From NCBI RefSeq assembly GCF_016097555.1, contig NC_054702.1, forward strand, positions 84,103,675-84,167,674: 64,000 bases of DNA, read 5' to 3'. Each line of letters begins with the position of its first letter. Position 1 is the stretch's first letter. Shown piece after piece: positions 25,801-34,103 of the stretch. Below the pieces are notes generated by a model. The model was not told the origin of the DNA, did no database searches, and worked only from the letters and a program-made list of their open reading frames with translations. The DNA comes from Gigantopelta aegis (lineage: Eukaryota > Mollusca > Gastropoda > Neomphalida > Peltospiridae). The position numbers and the translations under genes were made by a program.

Positions 25801-28800
25801 TATTCTGTCAGTTAATACAAACAAATTAGATTACAATGTGAAAAGCATGTTGTGTACTATTTGCAAAACCTTACCTCAGTAATTTTAGTCAAAGGACGTT
25901 TCCAGAATTTATCAGATGGTTGGCATCATAATTATTATTTTATGCCTTGTGGAGCTCAGGTAATTTTTTCTCTAAGTATACTTGATTTATAACATTTTAA
26001 TTTGTGGGATATATTTTTAAAATACCTGAAAAAGATAAGCCTCTTGTTCCCCATACGACGAAGTCCGGAACAGACTTAAGGCAACACCACACAATATGAG
26101 TGCCTCATACAAGAATATCCATGAGAAAAGCCAATCAACTAGACTAACAGTATAATTTCATCGGTTGCTGTACAATCAGTTATTCTTGTGGCTATTCTCA
26201 TACGAGACATTCGTATTGTGTGGCGTCGCCTTTAAACAGGACTTTAGATCTCACCAAATTTGGCACAAAATGGTTTTTGGCTGTTCTGAGTATACCACAG
26301 TCTTAATGTTATTAAGAGCCGCATTAAAGTTATTAAAAGCTGAAAAACAGATGTAGATATTCAGAAATTTATTGCATTTCACAGAATTTTAATCTAATTA
26401 TAGCTTAACATTTATGTGGTTTTGAGGTCAAATGTTTTAACATCAGCATTTGTCAACTTATTTTGTGCATGCTTATTTTGAGCACAGTGTTTATCACCTC
26501 ATCTGCAGTATAAGTCTAAAGTCCTAACAGCTTGTGAATAAGACTGGTTAGTTTTGTTCCAATTCACCGAGCGATGTACAAACTCACTCCATCCAGACAG
26601 TTGTGTGTGGTCTGCGAGGTGACGTACAGGATGAAGTCGGTGTTGTTTACCCCACTGCCTTCTTTTATTGCATATTTGACTGGGTCGCGGTGATGTCTGT
26701 CGTACAACACTTCACCTTCCAAATGGTCGTTAGGAAGCTGGAGAAAAGGAAAAATATATATATAATATACAGGCATCGAAATAAGTTGAGAACAGTCGTT
26801 CAGGTTACCGGGAGATTACCACATGTAAGAAAAGTCGAGAACAGGGTTTCATTCTCGACAAAAATTTCGTTTCCGAATGTAAACCAGGCAATGAATTGCG
26901 GACTTCTGCATTTAATTTTCTCATAAGGAATTGCATCGATGTTCGTGTGCACTTGTGCAATTGCAAGCAATTATATTACTATAATCATCTGACACATGTA
27001 AGGGTGTAAAAAGTAGTAGTAACAGGAATTCAATTCTAACTTTCATATAGTTATAGGTTACCAGACTATATTTTGTGGTAACCTGTAAATGGGTTACCAG
27101 ACACAATGCTTATTCCGATGCCTGAATATATATACATATTATATAATTTATGCATAGGAGGATCCAGGATGTTATAGTGTACACTCCCCTTTTCAGGCAA
27201 TGTAAATCCTGTATGACATTTTGCACATTAAATGGTCATCAGAAAGCTGGAGGTAAAAAAACAAACTTTTTATGAATAAGTGGATCCAGCAGATGTAGGA
27301 TGTGTGCACCCCTTTTTTGCAAGACACAGTACTCTATATCATGTACAATATGTAACACATTAAAATTTCGTAACATGACCCATTTTTTAATTCCTGTAAC
27401 ATTTTTAGCACCTTTTCTTCAAATCCCTGTATGTTATGGATGTTGATATAATATATTTTCATGCTAACGCCTACCATAAACAAGAGCTATCAGCTCACAA
27501 AAATGCTACTCTATAGTCCGTCCAACATGGTCGCATTTTTTTCACACTATGTAATTTACTACAAGTTATTTATTTCCAAGCCGATTGATTTGTAAATTGC
27601 ACACACACACAAATTGTATTTCTTTGTTATTTCCAAAACACTTTTACTTTTCTTCTTACGTCAAACCAAACTGAAATTATTTACCAAAAACATTTTAACA
27701 GAATGATGGGACAGACTATAACTATTTTGTTCAGCTGATAGTTCTCATGATTGGGACTTTGCTATTTTGTTCAGCTGATAGTTCTCATGATTGGGACTTT
27801 GCTAGTTTGTTCAGCTGATAGTTCTCATGATTGGGACTTTGCTAGTTTGTTCAGCTGATAGTTCTCATGATTGGGACTTTGCTATTTTGTTCAGCTGATA
27901 GTTCTCATGATTGGGACTTTGCTATTTTGTTCAGCTGATAGTTCTCATGATTGGGACTTTGCTATTTTGTTCAGCTGATAGTTCTCATGATTGGGACTTT
28001 GCTAGTTTGTTCAGCTGATAGTTCTCATGATTGGGACTTTGCTATTTTGTTCAGCTGATAGTTCTCATGATTGGGACTTTGCTAGTTTGTTCAGCTGATA
28101 GTTCTCATGATTGGGACTTTGCTAGTTTGTTCAGCTGATAGTTCTCATGATTGGGACTTTGCTATTTTGTTCAGCTGATAGTTCTCATGATTGGGACTTT
28201 GCTAGTTTGTTCAGCTGATAGTTCTCATGATTGGGACTTTGCTAGTTTGTTCAGCTGATAGTTCTCATGATTGGGACTTTGCTAGTTTGTTCAGCTGATA
28301 GTTCTCATGATTGGGACTTTGCTAGTTTGTTCAGCTGATAGTTCTCATGATTGGGACTTTGCTATTTTGTTCAGCTGATAGTTCTCATGATTGGGACTTT
28401 GCTATTTTGTTCAGCTGATAGTTCTCATGATTGGGACTTTGCTATTTTGTTCAGCTGATAGTTCTCATGATTGGGACTTTGCTATTTTGTTCAGCTGATA
28501 GTTCTCATGATTGGGACTTTGCTATTTTGTTCAGCTGATAGTTCTCATGATTGGGACTTTGCTATTTTGTTCAGCTGATAGTTCTCATGATTGGGACTTT
28601 GCTATTTTGTTCAGCTGATAGTTCTGATTCTCATGATTGGGACTTTGCTATTTTGTTCAGCTGATAGTTCTCATGATTGGGACTTTGCTATTTTGTTCAG
28701 CTGATAGTTCTCATGATTGGGACTTTGCTATTTTGTTCAGCTGATAGTTCTCATGATTGGGACTTTGCTATTTTGTTCAGCTGATAGTTCTCATGATTGG

Positions 28801-31800
28801 GACTTTGCTATTTTGTTCAGCTGATAGTTCTCATGATTGGGACTTTGCTATTTTGTTCAGCTGATAGTTCTCATGATTGGGACTTTGCTATTTTGTTCAG
28901 CTGATAGTTCTCATGATTGGGACTTTGCTAGTTTTTTGCCTTACATATCTACATTTATTATATAACATTTAGTGAAATATCTTAAAATATCCGTGAAATA
29001 AAAGTCTTATCAGTCACTCAGTGATGATAACACATTTTAGAGTGAAAATTTCACTATTTCACTATAAAATGTATTATCATCACTGTAGAAAGTGTTACCT
29101 TCACTGTAAGAAAGCCGGAACTATTTTGCTGCTGGCATTTTAAAAATAAAGGTAAATTGCCAAAAGTTATATAATAAATAGAAAATTTCACGTTTTTCGT
29201 CAAATATGATTTATATCTCATCTCGTGAAGTTTGCAATCATATCACGTGAGATATTGCAAACTTCACTCGATAAGATATAAATCATATCGGACAAAAAAC
29301 ATTAAATATCTTCTATATATTTTTGGGCTCGCATGGCACACATCTCACCATGTGCCCACTATCAGCTGATCTGAATTTTCCAACTGACCAATAGAAACAT
29401 GAAAATTGCATTAGCCTACTGCTGGGCTTCTAGAATTTTTATAAAAATCTACTAGCCATGGGATCAGTTATAATATAAAAAAATACTAGCAATGATTCAA
29501 ATTTCACTAGCCCTACTTTAAGTAAATACAATTTTACAAATAGGAATAATTGGATAATCATCTCAAGAAGGAGATGGAGCTTTAAACTCTTAGATTTGAG
29601 GGGTGGAAGGGGCAGGATAACCACATTTACAAAATAGACTTAAATGTAGCATTTTACATTTTAACAATTCACTAGCCATCGGGCATGGCAACAGTAGTTA
29701 TTTACCAGCTCAACATTGAATATCACTAGCCATGGGGTTGGGGCTACTATAATCTCAAGTAACCTTTTCGTCAGTTGACCTTTCATGTGCAGAATGCTTA
29801 AGAAGGGTTTCTGCCAGAAAGAAACTTTTGGGTATGGCACTATGGAATTGAATGCAACCGCAGTCAACAGGGGGTATGGCGGCCTACCCTAGAAAGAAAA
29901 TGGGTTACATTTAGGGTTACTGTCATGGGGATCCTGATAATATCCGTAACTGAATAAAACACGATTATCCAAATATCTCTCCTAACTGTATATCTATTAG
30001 ATCTCTCTGTATCGGGCAGGCTACTACCCGAGTGGCCCGGCTCTAGGATAATTCAGAGATAAGATCTGATATAAATATATATATGTGGCACGTTTAGTTC
30101 ACTAGAAAACACAACAAAACACAATACACTTTGGAATCTGTATTAACTCTAATGCTGACAAATGTACTTGCCGCAGTAGTTAATTAACAACAACCATATA
30201 ATAACAACCCAGAGCTAATCACTTAATTAGTTAATCACTAGGTGTCTAGTTTACACAATATTCTAATCACTTCACAGTGATACTACACACACACGTGTGA
30301 TAATTGAGAAACGCTGCCAGGGGAACTTAATTAATAAAGGAATTACAACTATTCCTAACTGGTTAATTTTTAATTAACCCTTAAATACTCATTCAGTAAC
30401 CTTGTAATACAGAATTAATACTGGTACATATCACAATAAAGACAATAACCTACAGTTTACCTAGGTCCTCTAGGATGACCGGCTAAGCTTTATCTTACCA
30501 AATACTCGTATAAAAATATTGGAACAGTGAAGCCTACAATTTACTTCGTCAGATTACTGGAGACTGTCTAAAGAATATTGGTATAATACAGTATTAAAAT
30601 ATTTAAAGTCACATCAATCACATCAAGGTTATACAACAGAGCAGAAATATATATTTACCAAGTCCGGTCTGAACTAATATAAGTCGTTCAGTTGGACAAC
30701 GTCCATTCCCCTGGATACTTCCAATGTTTCTCCCTGATATATCTAAAATCCTATCTATTTATTATAAAATCCCAGACTGGTCCGGTGACAGTCCGCGGGA
30801 CCGGATCTTATGATGTATATATTTCCACAGCGACCAAGACGGTATATTTTGTTACAAGCCTAGACTGATCGACGCCTAGTTCGCTAGATACCATGGTCGC
30901 GCGGAGGTATTACGTAACCACTCTCCACATGGCCTCCACACCTGGTCTGGGTGTGTATTGGGGCGCGGGGGTATTACGTAACCAAGCTGCAATCAGCCCT
31001 CTAAAACAATTAACATCACCACAGGCGAAAAGATAAGAGCATGTTCCGTCACAGTTACGATTAAGAAAATCATACAGTAATGATAACAGTCATTAATTCT
31101 GTCAAAAGGTTAACTTAAAAAAAATAAAATCTGCAAACAAATTTAAGAATGGCACCATACCCGTTTTACCCTCTGGCAGAAACCCTGTTAAATTAGGTAT
31201 TAGGCTAGCATACTTGGCACATGACTCAGCAACCTGACCCATTAAAAATTAATGGGCTAGTGAGACAGAAAGAGAAAGAAACTCAGCTACCCCCATTCGG
31301 TATTTTGTAAATTTTATTATTAACATTAACTTAATCAAAAGTTACTACAGTGAAACTCCTCTAAACCGGACACCCTTGGGACCAAGTAAAATGTCCGGTT
31401 TTAAGAGGTATCTGGTTTAGAGAGGTTCTTTCCTGCACAGATATTTAAAAAGGGACCATTAAAAACGTCCGGTTTGGGGGAATTCCAGTTTACAGAGGGT
31501 CCGGTTTTGAGAGGTTTCACTGTAGTATTAGGCTGTAGGGGTGCACATGTGAAACTCATCAAAACCTTTGCATCAGCACTAACCTTAAATCTATCCAAAC
31601 AGAATTCTCCTCTGTAGCCTTTTTTAATCCTGGAACATCTGTAAAATGGAAAGCAAAAAGGTGTAGAAGGCTGTGAAGTGCATACATTTTATGATTTTAT
31701 ATCTTAATTTGGGGTTTTTTCAACAACAACTATTTTACTGTCATATCTCCTTAAAGTTGCATATACTGCTACTGGCTAGTTGGTCTGAAGCAAGTGTTGG

Positions 31801-33386
31801 AATTTACAATAAACAAGTTTAAAATCAAGAACAAAAACCCCATCATTCTGTCAGATCCACTGTTTTCAAAACAAAATTATTTTTTGGCAATGGAAAAAGA
31901 AATGTTTTATTTAACAACGCACTCAACACATTTTATTTATGGTTATATGGCATCAGACATATGGTTAAGGACCACACAGATTTTGAGAGGAAACCTGCTG
32001 TCACCACTACATGGGCTACTCTTTCCGATTAGCAGCAAGGGATCTTTTATTTGCACTTCCCACAGGCAGGATAGCACAAACCATGGCCTTTGTTGAACCA
32101 GTTATGGATCACTGGTCGGTGCAAGTGGTTTACACCTCCCCAAATCCCATGCCTCGACTAGGATCCGAATCCATTACCTACCAGCCTGTAGACCGATGGC
32201 CTAACCACGACGCCACCGAGGCTGGTTTTTGGGGCAATGGAAGGCTGCACTCCCCAATCCATCTAATACTGAATACCTTTAACAGTGGTGTAGGAAGATG
32301 CCAAAAAGTGGAGGGGGCATACACACACCAGAAATCCATCTCTGGTGCTGCTAGATCAGGAAAAGTGGGGGTACATTCCCCCTCCTTCCCCCCCCCCCCC
32401 CCACCTCCCGCTATGTACACCAGTACATATAAGACCTTTATGAGTTTTAATTCAAAAGTTCTTGTATTTTAAAGACAGACCTTGATAACTCATCATCCAC
32501 ACAAACTTACTTCCCCTTATTTATTCCCGACGACCACACAGAATGGCATGCTGACCGCTGGAGAATCAGTGGACCTTGAACAGGAATCACTAAAACAACA
32601 AACATATAGTTTTATGAAATATAACATACAATAATAATATAAACATCTACGGGTGAACAGAGGGTACAAACAGTACAGGCTCCTATGACCTTTGTATACA
32701 ATTACATACAGGTTAGAATAAATGTATTTGTTACTGCATCCATCTTTGATAAACAGATCTATAAACTGTTGTTTTTAATGTGAAGTGGGAGTTCCAATTT
32801 TCTATCACCTTATTCTTCTTGTATTTTGGTGATCCCTAGCTGGAATATAAAGGTGAGGCCAGAGACCAAGCTCAGGTCTAAATATATGTGATGAAACTTT
32901 ATTAATTAATGTACCCACTGAACATTCAGACATGTCTATCCTGATAACAAGTTCAAGTTTGTACCAGAATCACTGCCTAGTAAAGATTTGAGGCAAAATA
33001 GTGCCTATGAAGTAATTAGTTTTATGCTATGTTTAAACAAAACATACAACACTGCATTTACCTGAAAACAGTTTGTTTATTTTCTTTATCGCTCTTGCTA
33101 TAACCTTTTTAAGGTTTTCTTTTTCACTTTGAACAAGTTCCTCCCCAAAGTAGAACTGGGGACTAATTCGGATAGCTTGGTAACTCCGTTCAACGGTCGC
33201 ATTTGCATTTCGTCTTTCTCGGTCAGTCCAAGATTTATCATATTTAACATTTGTATGTGGAACTGTATCTGGCTGAACTTCATCAAATAAACAATTGTGG
33301 CTGAACTGTGAGCTTTTAGAACAAATAAGAACAATAATGATCATCTTAATAAACCATTTGTTGTTAATCACATCCACTTTTCCCAT
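10478..33386 (-). CDS. LMLN: Leishmanolysin-like zinc metallopeptidase with C-terminal membrane anchor (whole gene, 17 coding exons)
   Basis: Predicted M8-family (leishmanolysin/invadolysin-like) zinc endopeptidase, 786 residues, assembled from 17 exons: 33386-33062, 32589-32511, 31638-31584, 26737-26588, 25031-24903, 23702-23624, 22519-22377, 21505-21434, 20556-20454, 19954-19888, 18876-18783, 15644-15546, 14571-14449, 13485-13326, 12723-12502, 12101-11969, 10805-10478. All junctions are GT-AG and in phase. Seen in the sequence: hydrophobic N-terminus (about 1-27), HEMFH zinc motif at H250/E251/H254 followed by ALGF, a third candidate zinc ligand H327, Met-turn M338 (11 residues later, the family spacing), many cysteines from 380 to 530, a juxtamembrane region (about 540-677), a 23-residue transmembrane helix (697-719) followed by RRKK, and a 63-residue cytoplasmic tail. 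Known family role: cell-surface or secreted protein cleavage in migration and division. The substrate here is unknown. The start at 33386 could instead be M15. Confidence 0.88.
11969..12101 (-). CDS. LMLN: LMLN-like coding exon 16 (juxtamembrane domain, part 2)
   Basis: Encodes [20 protein letters not shown] and [13 protein letters not shown]. It continues the unrecognised ectodomain of exon 15. Acceptor TTTACATCAG, donor GTGAGA, phase 1 in and phase 2 out. Confidence 0.72.
12502..12723 (-). CDS. LMLN: LMLN-like coding exon 15 (juxtamembrane domain, part 1)
   Basis: Seventy-three codons plus flanks: [20 protein letters not shown] near the start and [17 protein letters not shown] near the end. 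The family of this domain was not recognised; the alternating beta/alpha pattern could be a SEA-like fold, which is speculation. Phase 1 in and phase 1 out, donor GTAAGT. Confidence 0.72.
13326..13485 (-). CDS. LMLN: LMLN-like coding exon 14 (acceptor is duplicated upstream)
   Basis: Encodes [20 protein letters not shown] and then an Asn/Thr/Glu-rich stretch with NIT and NAT sequons. Acceptor TGATATTTTCAG, donor GTAAGTGG, phase 0 in and phase 1 out. If the donor is skipped, the frame reads on for 58 more codons to a TAA at 13147; this would give a shorter isoform without the membrane anchor (inference). Confidence 0.78.
13486..13890. repeat. Degenerate ~40-bp repeats copying the exon 14 acceptor
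   Basis: On the minus strand TGATATTTTCAG, the exact acceptor of LMLN-like exon 14, recurs in diverged form at about 13528, 13567, 13838 and 13878, each with AT-rich spacer (TAACTATATTAACAATATAC on plus). About 200 bp of unrelated sequence separates the two pairs. Confidence 0.7.
14118..14424 (-). mobile_element. SINE H1T1 in LMLN-like intron 13
   Basis: Reverse-oriented full-length copy: tail complement at 14118, head complement ending GGGCTATGTCCCACCC at 14424, 25 bp from the exon 13 donor. Confidence 0.87.
14449..14571 (-). CDS. LMLN: LMLN-like coding exon 13
   Basis: Encodes [20 protein letters not shown] and [11 protein letters not shown]. The GRCY--KC...C--G block is conserved in leishmanolysin-like C-termini. 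Donor GTAAGT. A minus-oriented SINE begins 25 bp into the following intron. Confidence 0.85.
15020..15390. repeat. ACTTGTCCA-rich dispersed repeat, LMLN-like intron 12
   Basis: The word ACTTGTC(C/G) recurs six or more times (for example 15171, 15192, 15269, 15313), with TCCACYGGACAA palindromes. Its origin is unknown; no gene was recognised. Confidence 0.45.
15546..15644 (-). CDS. LMLN: LMLN-like coding exon 12
   Basis: Thirty-three codons, phase 0 at both ends, encoding [20 protein letters not shown] followed by [12 protein letters not shown]. It is part of the cysteine-rich C-terminal region with two N-glycosylation sequons (NTS, NIT). Acceptor CTTTTCACAG, donor GTAGAT. Confidence 0.82.
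16219..18792. repeat. 22-bp minisatellite carrying a splice donor in every unit (~110 copies)
   Basis: On the minus strand the unit reads GTGATGGGGTAAGTACTATA + CC. The exon-side copy is the end of LMLN-like exon 11 and its donor GGG|GTAAGT. Units nearest the exon and at the far end are more diverged (CACAGTATAG); the middle is nearly homogeneous. Some units are truncated, for example around 17150-17290. It fills most of the 3.1 kb intron 11. Confidence 0.95.
18783..18876 (-). CDS. LMLN: LMLN-like coding exon 11 (its donor seeds the 22-bp array)
   Basis: Encodes [20 protein letters not shown], then CRVVMASDG. The family counterpart is GC-YL-(L/N)...C...PCR. The exon ends AGTGATGGG and is followed by the donor GTAAGTACT. 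From that point the exon end plus donor is repeated for 2.5 kb into the intron. The true junction is fixed because GAT GGG joins in phase 0 to GAT GCA TGT of exon 12. Confidence 0.87.
19888..19954 (-). CDS. LMLN: LMLN-like coding exon 10 (67 nt)
   Basis: Encodes [20 protein letters not shown] with three cysteines, at the position of the family G-GC-F...C segment. Acceptor TTATTTCAG, donor GTTAGT, phase 1 in and phase 2 out. Confidence 0.85.
20454..20556 (-). CDS. LMLN: LMLN-like coding exon 9
   Basis: Encodes [20 protein letters not shown] and a following LWGK. The ITLA-(L/F)EDTGWY-NYS block is the hallmark C-terminal subdomain segment of leishmanolysin-like peptidases. Phase 0 in and phase 1 out, donor GTACGC. 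Confidence 0.92.
20641..20850. mobile_element. Dispersed G-rich repeat copy in LMLN-like intron 8
   Basis: GGGAGGATCCAGGAAATATT at one side and CACATAGATCCACTTCTGGC at the other, which are partly inverted with respect to each other. Confidence 0.45.
21434..21505 (-). CDS. LMLN: LMLN-like coding exon 8 (third zinc ligand and Met-turn)
   Basis: Encodes [20 protein letters not shown], 24 codons in all. H327 in SHWD is the expected third zinc ligand. M338, 11 residues later, is the Met-turn methionine. Phase 0 at both ends. Confidence 0.9.
21851..22150 (-). mobile_element. SINE, head 1 / tail 2 chimera (H1T2) in LMLN-like intron 7
   Basis: Tail 2 complement (ATGTTTTATTTAACAACGTG) at the low end, head 1 complement (GGCTACGTCCCACCC) at the high end. 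Possible target duplication CCAGATGG on both sides. Confidence 0.87.
22377..22519 (-). CDS. LMLN: LMLN-like coding exon 7
   Basis: Encodes 47 codons plus two bases, including [20 protein letters not shown] and FGC. The TP-VVEKT--HF-C block is a family signature between the active-site helix and the third zinc ligand. Phase 1 in and phase 0 out. Confidence 0.9.
22703..22780. repeat. Short dispersed repeat (AACAACACCCCAGCA...)
   Basis: GGATTAACAACACCCCAGCA and ATCAGCTATTGGGTGTCCA. Its reverse complement is recognisable at 50822-50885 (GTTTAACACCCAACAGCCTA ... TGCTGGGGTGTCGATTAA). It is probably the tail of another SINE. Confidence 0.55.
22838..22995 (-). mobile_element. SINE fragment, tail 1
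   Basis: Diverged tail and core complement (GACACCACTAGGGCACACGG, then TAACAAAGGATCTTTTACAT). The head is lost. Confidence 0.75.
23066..23455 (-). mobile_element. SINE, head 2 / tail 2 (H2T2), full length with 14-bp target-site duplication
   Basis: Perfect duplication AACTTTAAGTTAGA at 23052-23065 and 23456-23469. It has an AAAG run at the tail end and head 2 with B box GGTTCGGATCCC (complement at about 23390). It is the best reference copy of H2T2 here. Confidence 0.93.
23624..23702 (-). CDS. LMLN: LMLN-like coding exon 6 (HEMFH active site)
   Basis: Encodes [20 protein letters not shown] and then KACTDS. HEMFH is the HExxH zinc/catalytic motif (H250, E251, H254), followed by the M8-typical ALGFS. 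Acceptor TTCTTTCAG, donor GTAAGC, phase 0 in and phase 1 out. Confidence 0.93.
24903..25031 (-). CDS. LMLN: LMLN-like coding exon 5
   Basis: Forty-three codons, phase 0 at both ends. The core [20 protein letters not shown] followed by QVNFCP is the conserved block just N-terminal to the catalytic helix of M8 peptidases. Donor GTGAGT at 24902. Confidence 0.92.
25267..25748 (-). mobile_element. SINE H1T1 split by a small TIR insertion
   Basis: Tail and core complement at 25267-25411 and core and head at 25587-25748. Together they make an ordinary H1T1 copy, interrupted at AGCAAG|GGATCTTTT. Confidence 0.85.
25412..25586. mobile_element. 175-bp MITE-like insertion with 10-bp perfect terminal inverted repeats
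   Basis: Begins GGTGGGAATT (25412-25421) and ends AATTCCCACC (25577-25586). It interrupts a SINE. No coding potential. Target duplication is not clear (AGCAAG/AGCAGG at the flanks). Confidence 0.7.
26588..26737 (-). CDS. LMLN: LMLN-like coding exon 4
   Basis: Fifty codons, phase 0 at both ends; acceptor TTTTCTCCAG, donor GTGAGT. It encodes [12 protein letters not shown] and [14 protein letters not shown]. The P-DHLEG and G-NTDF-LYV blocks are conserved in leishmanolysin-like peptidases. It is separated from exon 3 by a ~4.8 kb intron holding the 40-bp array and several transposon copies. Confidence 0.88.
27722..28932. repeat. 40-bp minisatellite in LMLN-like intron 3 (~30 copies)
   Basis: Unit contains TTCAGCTGATAGTTCTCATG and ATTGGGACTTTGCTA(T/G)TTTG. 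Copies are almost identical. The only common variants are TAT/TAG and one copy with a 7-bp insertion near 28621. The very high homogeneity suggests recent expansion. Confidence 0.95.
29019..29085. repeat. Inverted repeat (29-bp imperfect arms)
   Basis: CAGTGATGATAACACATTTT and, inverted, AAAATGTATTATCATCACTG, in LMLN-like intron 3 just after the 40-bp array. Confidence 0.7.
29204..29288. repeat. Inverted repeat (35-bp imperfect arms)
   Basis: ATATGATTTATATCTCATCT + CGTGAAGTTTGCAAT pairs with ATTGCAAACTTCACTCGATA + AGATATAAATCATAT. The 15-bp loop is itself palindromic (CATATCACGTGAGAT). Confidence 0.75.
29422..29757 (-). mobile_element. ~340-bp MITE with hAT-like CAGGG/CCCTG ends, copy 1
   Basis: Reverse orientation relative to 41022-41362 and 55164-55513, sharing CTAGCCATGGGATCAG and AGAAGGAGATGGAGCTTTAA. 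One terminus has drifted. Confidence 0.65.
29804..31187. mobile_element. TIR element (~250 bp) that hosts the solo LTR
   Basis: Left end AAGGGTTTCTGCCAGA and, inverted at the right end, TCTGGCAGAAACCCTG, each followed inward by GGGTATGG. Subtracting the LTR leaves ~250 bp, a MITE size. No transposase. Confidence 0.7.
29921..31053. mobile_element. Solo LTR (1133 bp) with 5-bp target-site duplication
   Basis: Starts TGTCATGGGG and ends CCGTCACA, with GTTAC immediately before (29916-29920) and after (31054-31058). TG...CA termini and a 5-bp duplication are typical of LTR retrotransposons. A TATA-rich stretch (about 30070) and an AATAAA (about 30436) are inside. No gag/pol-type ORF and no second LTR were seen, so it is a recombined remnant. 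Located in LMLN-like intron 3. Confidence 0.75.
31348..31522. mobile_element. 175-bp pogo-like MITE, LMLN-like intron 3
   Basis: Ends CAGTGAAACTCCTCTAAACC and, inverted, GTTTTGAGAGGTTTCACTG, flanked by TA. Internal words CCGGTTT occur repeatedly. Same family and length as 45087-45262. Confidence 0.78.
31584..31638 (-). CDS. LMLN: LMLN-like coding exon 3 (micro-exon, 55 nt)
   Basis: Acceptor TTTTACAG, donor GTTAGT. It encodes [19 protein letters not shown], with two cysteines, and ends in phase 0. The exon is too short to appear as an open reading frame by itself and was found by continuing phase from exon 2 into exon 4. Confidence 0.78.
31896..32228 (-). mobile_element. SINE H2T2 with internal deletion, LMLN-like intron 2
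   Basis: Tail 2 complement at the low end, head 2 complement (GGCCTAACCACGACGCCACC) at the high end. About 50 bp after the core are missing. Flanks share TTTTTGG--CAATGGAA, a likely target duplication. Confidence 0.87.
32511..32589 (-). CDS. LMLN: LMLN-like coding exon 2
   Basis: Acceptor TTTTAG, donor GTAAGT, phase 1 in and phase 2 out. It encodes [12 protein letters not shown]...ACHSVW...GINKG. The VIPV-G-L-L-R pattern and the cysteine are typical of the N-terminal lobe of leishmanolysin-like proteins. Confidence 0.8.
33062..33386 (-). CDS. LMLN: LMLN-like coding exon 1 (signal peptide, propeptide start)
   Basis: Encodes residues 1-108 plus one base. It starts at the ATG at 33386, followed by a hydrophobic stretch ([16 protein letters not shown]) that looks like a signal peptide; M15 inside it is an alternative start. 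An AG that could be an acceptor lies just upstream (about 33392), so a non-coding 5' exon is possible. The donor is GTAAAT at 33061, phase 1. The remainder ([11 protein letters not shown]) matches the style of M8 propeptides. Confidence 0.75.
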
Positions 33387-34019
33387 GTCACTGTCAATGT
33401 AAATGAAAAGGCAGCACAACTATGTAACAAAGTGTTCCACTTTCTGTATCATAAATGTTTACATTGTGTTACATTCTCAACATTGTTGTAATATGTTCTA
33501 AAGTTTTCGTTTTTTTCAATGTGTTTTATTTCTTTTGACATATCATTTTTGATATATTCATTATGCCTAAATGTATTAAAACTGCATGATTAACTAGTAT
33601 TGGTGACTATTTTCTGAAGCGCCGTTAATGCAAATAATTAAATTATTAATGACAGTACATTTTACACTCCGTCCGTTTATCCAACTATTTCCGTAGTTCA
33701 TTTGTGGAAACTACACCATTTTCAACCAATCTTAAGGAACAACAACATCAAATGGTATTTAGTGTTAATCATATTAGCTGTTTTAACACCACTTGGATTT
33801 CGCGGGTTATAACAGAGTAGATCAAATATTTATATTTTCATTGACAGCTAACCGGAAGTGACCAAGTACCCTTCGCATAAAATAGTACTTACAAATCTAT
33901 TGGTTAGCAGCGAATGTTACAATTTTGTTGATTTGTCAATTATGGTGCGCATGTTCAGATCAAATTATTTTGTCAACTTCCGCCATGTGGTATCTGTCAT
34001 TTCAATTATACATGGAAAT
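33387..34019. promoter_or_regulatory. Head-to-head (bidirectional) promoter region between LMLN-like and THUMPD2
   Basis: The two start codons, facing away from each other, are 633 bp apart with no other gene between. An ETS/GABP-type motif CCGGAAGTG lies at 33852-33860 and a reverse-type ACTTCCG at about 33976-33982. ETS/GABP motifs are known to be enriched in bidirectional animal promoters; their use here is inferred. No clear TATA box was identified. The THUMPD2 frame stays open upstream of 34020 to 33858, so an earlier start (ATGs at 33942 and 33951) cannot be excluded. Confidence 0.5.
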
Positions 34020-34103
34020 ATGAGTAGGTTTTATTGCACGGCTGGGAGAGGGACAGAAACGTTTGCCTGCAGCGAATGCAAGACCATTTTTAGGACTAAT
34101 GAG
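34020..34103 (+). CDS. THUMPD2: THUMPD2 coding exon 1
   Basis: Encodes MSRFYCTAGRGTETFACSEC + KTIFRTNE, 28 codons. The RF(F/Y)CTAGRG block is the start of the THUMPD2 homology, which is why the ATG at 34020 was chosen over in-frame upstream ATGs. Donor GTATTT. Confidence 0.8.

Noticed and set aside
29921-31053. Protein-coding retroelement
   Set aside because: No reverse transcriptase, protease or gag-like frame was seen between the target duplications; only a solo LTR is supported.
32011-32472. 153-codon plus-strand frame
   Set aside because: It reads through a SINE (31896-32228) and adjacent low-complexity sequence; similar frames occur in the other SINE copies.
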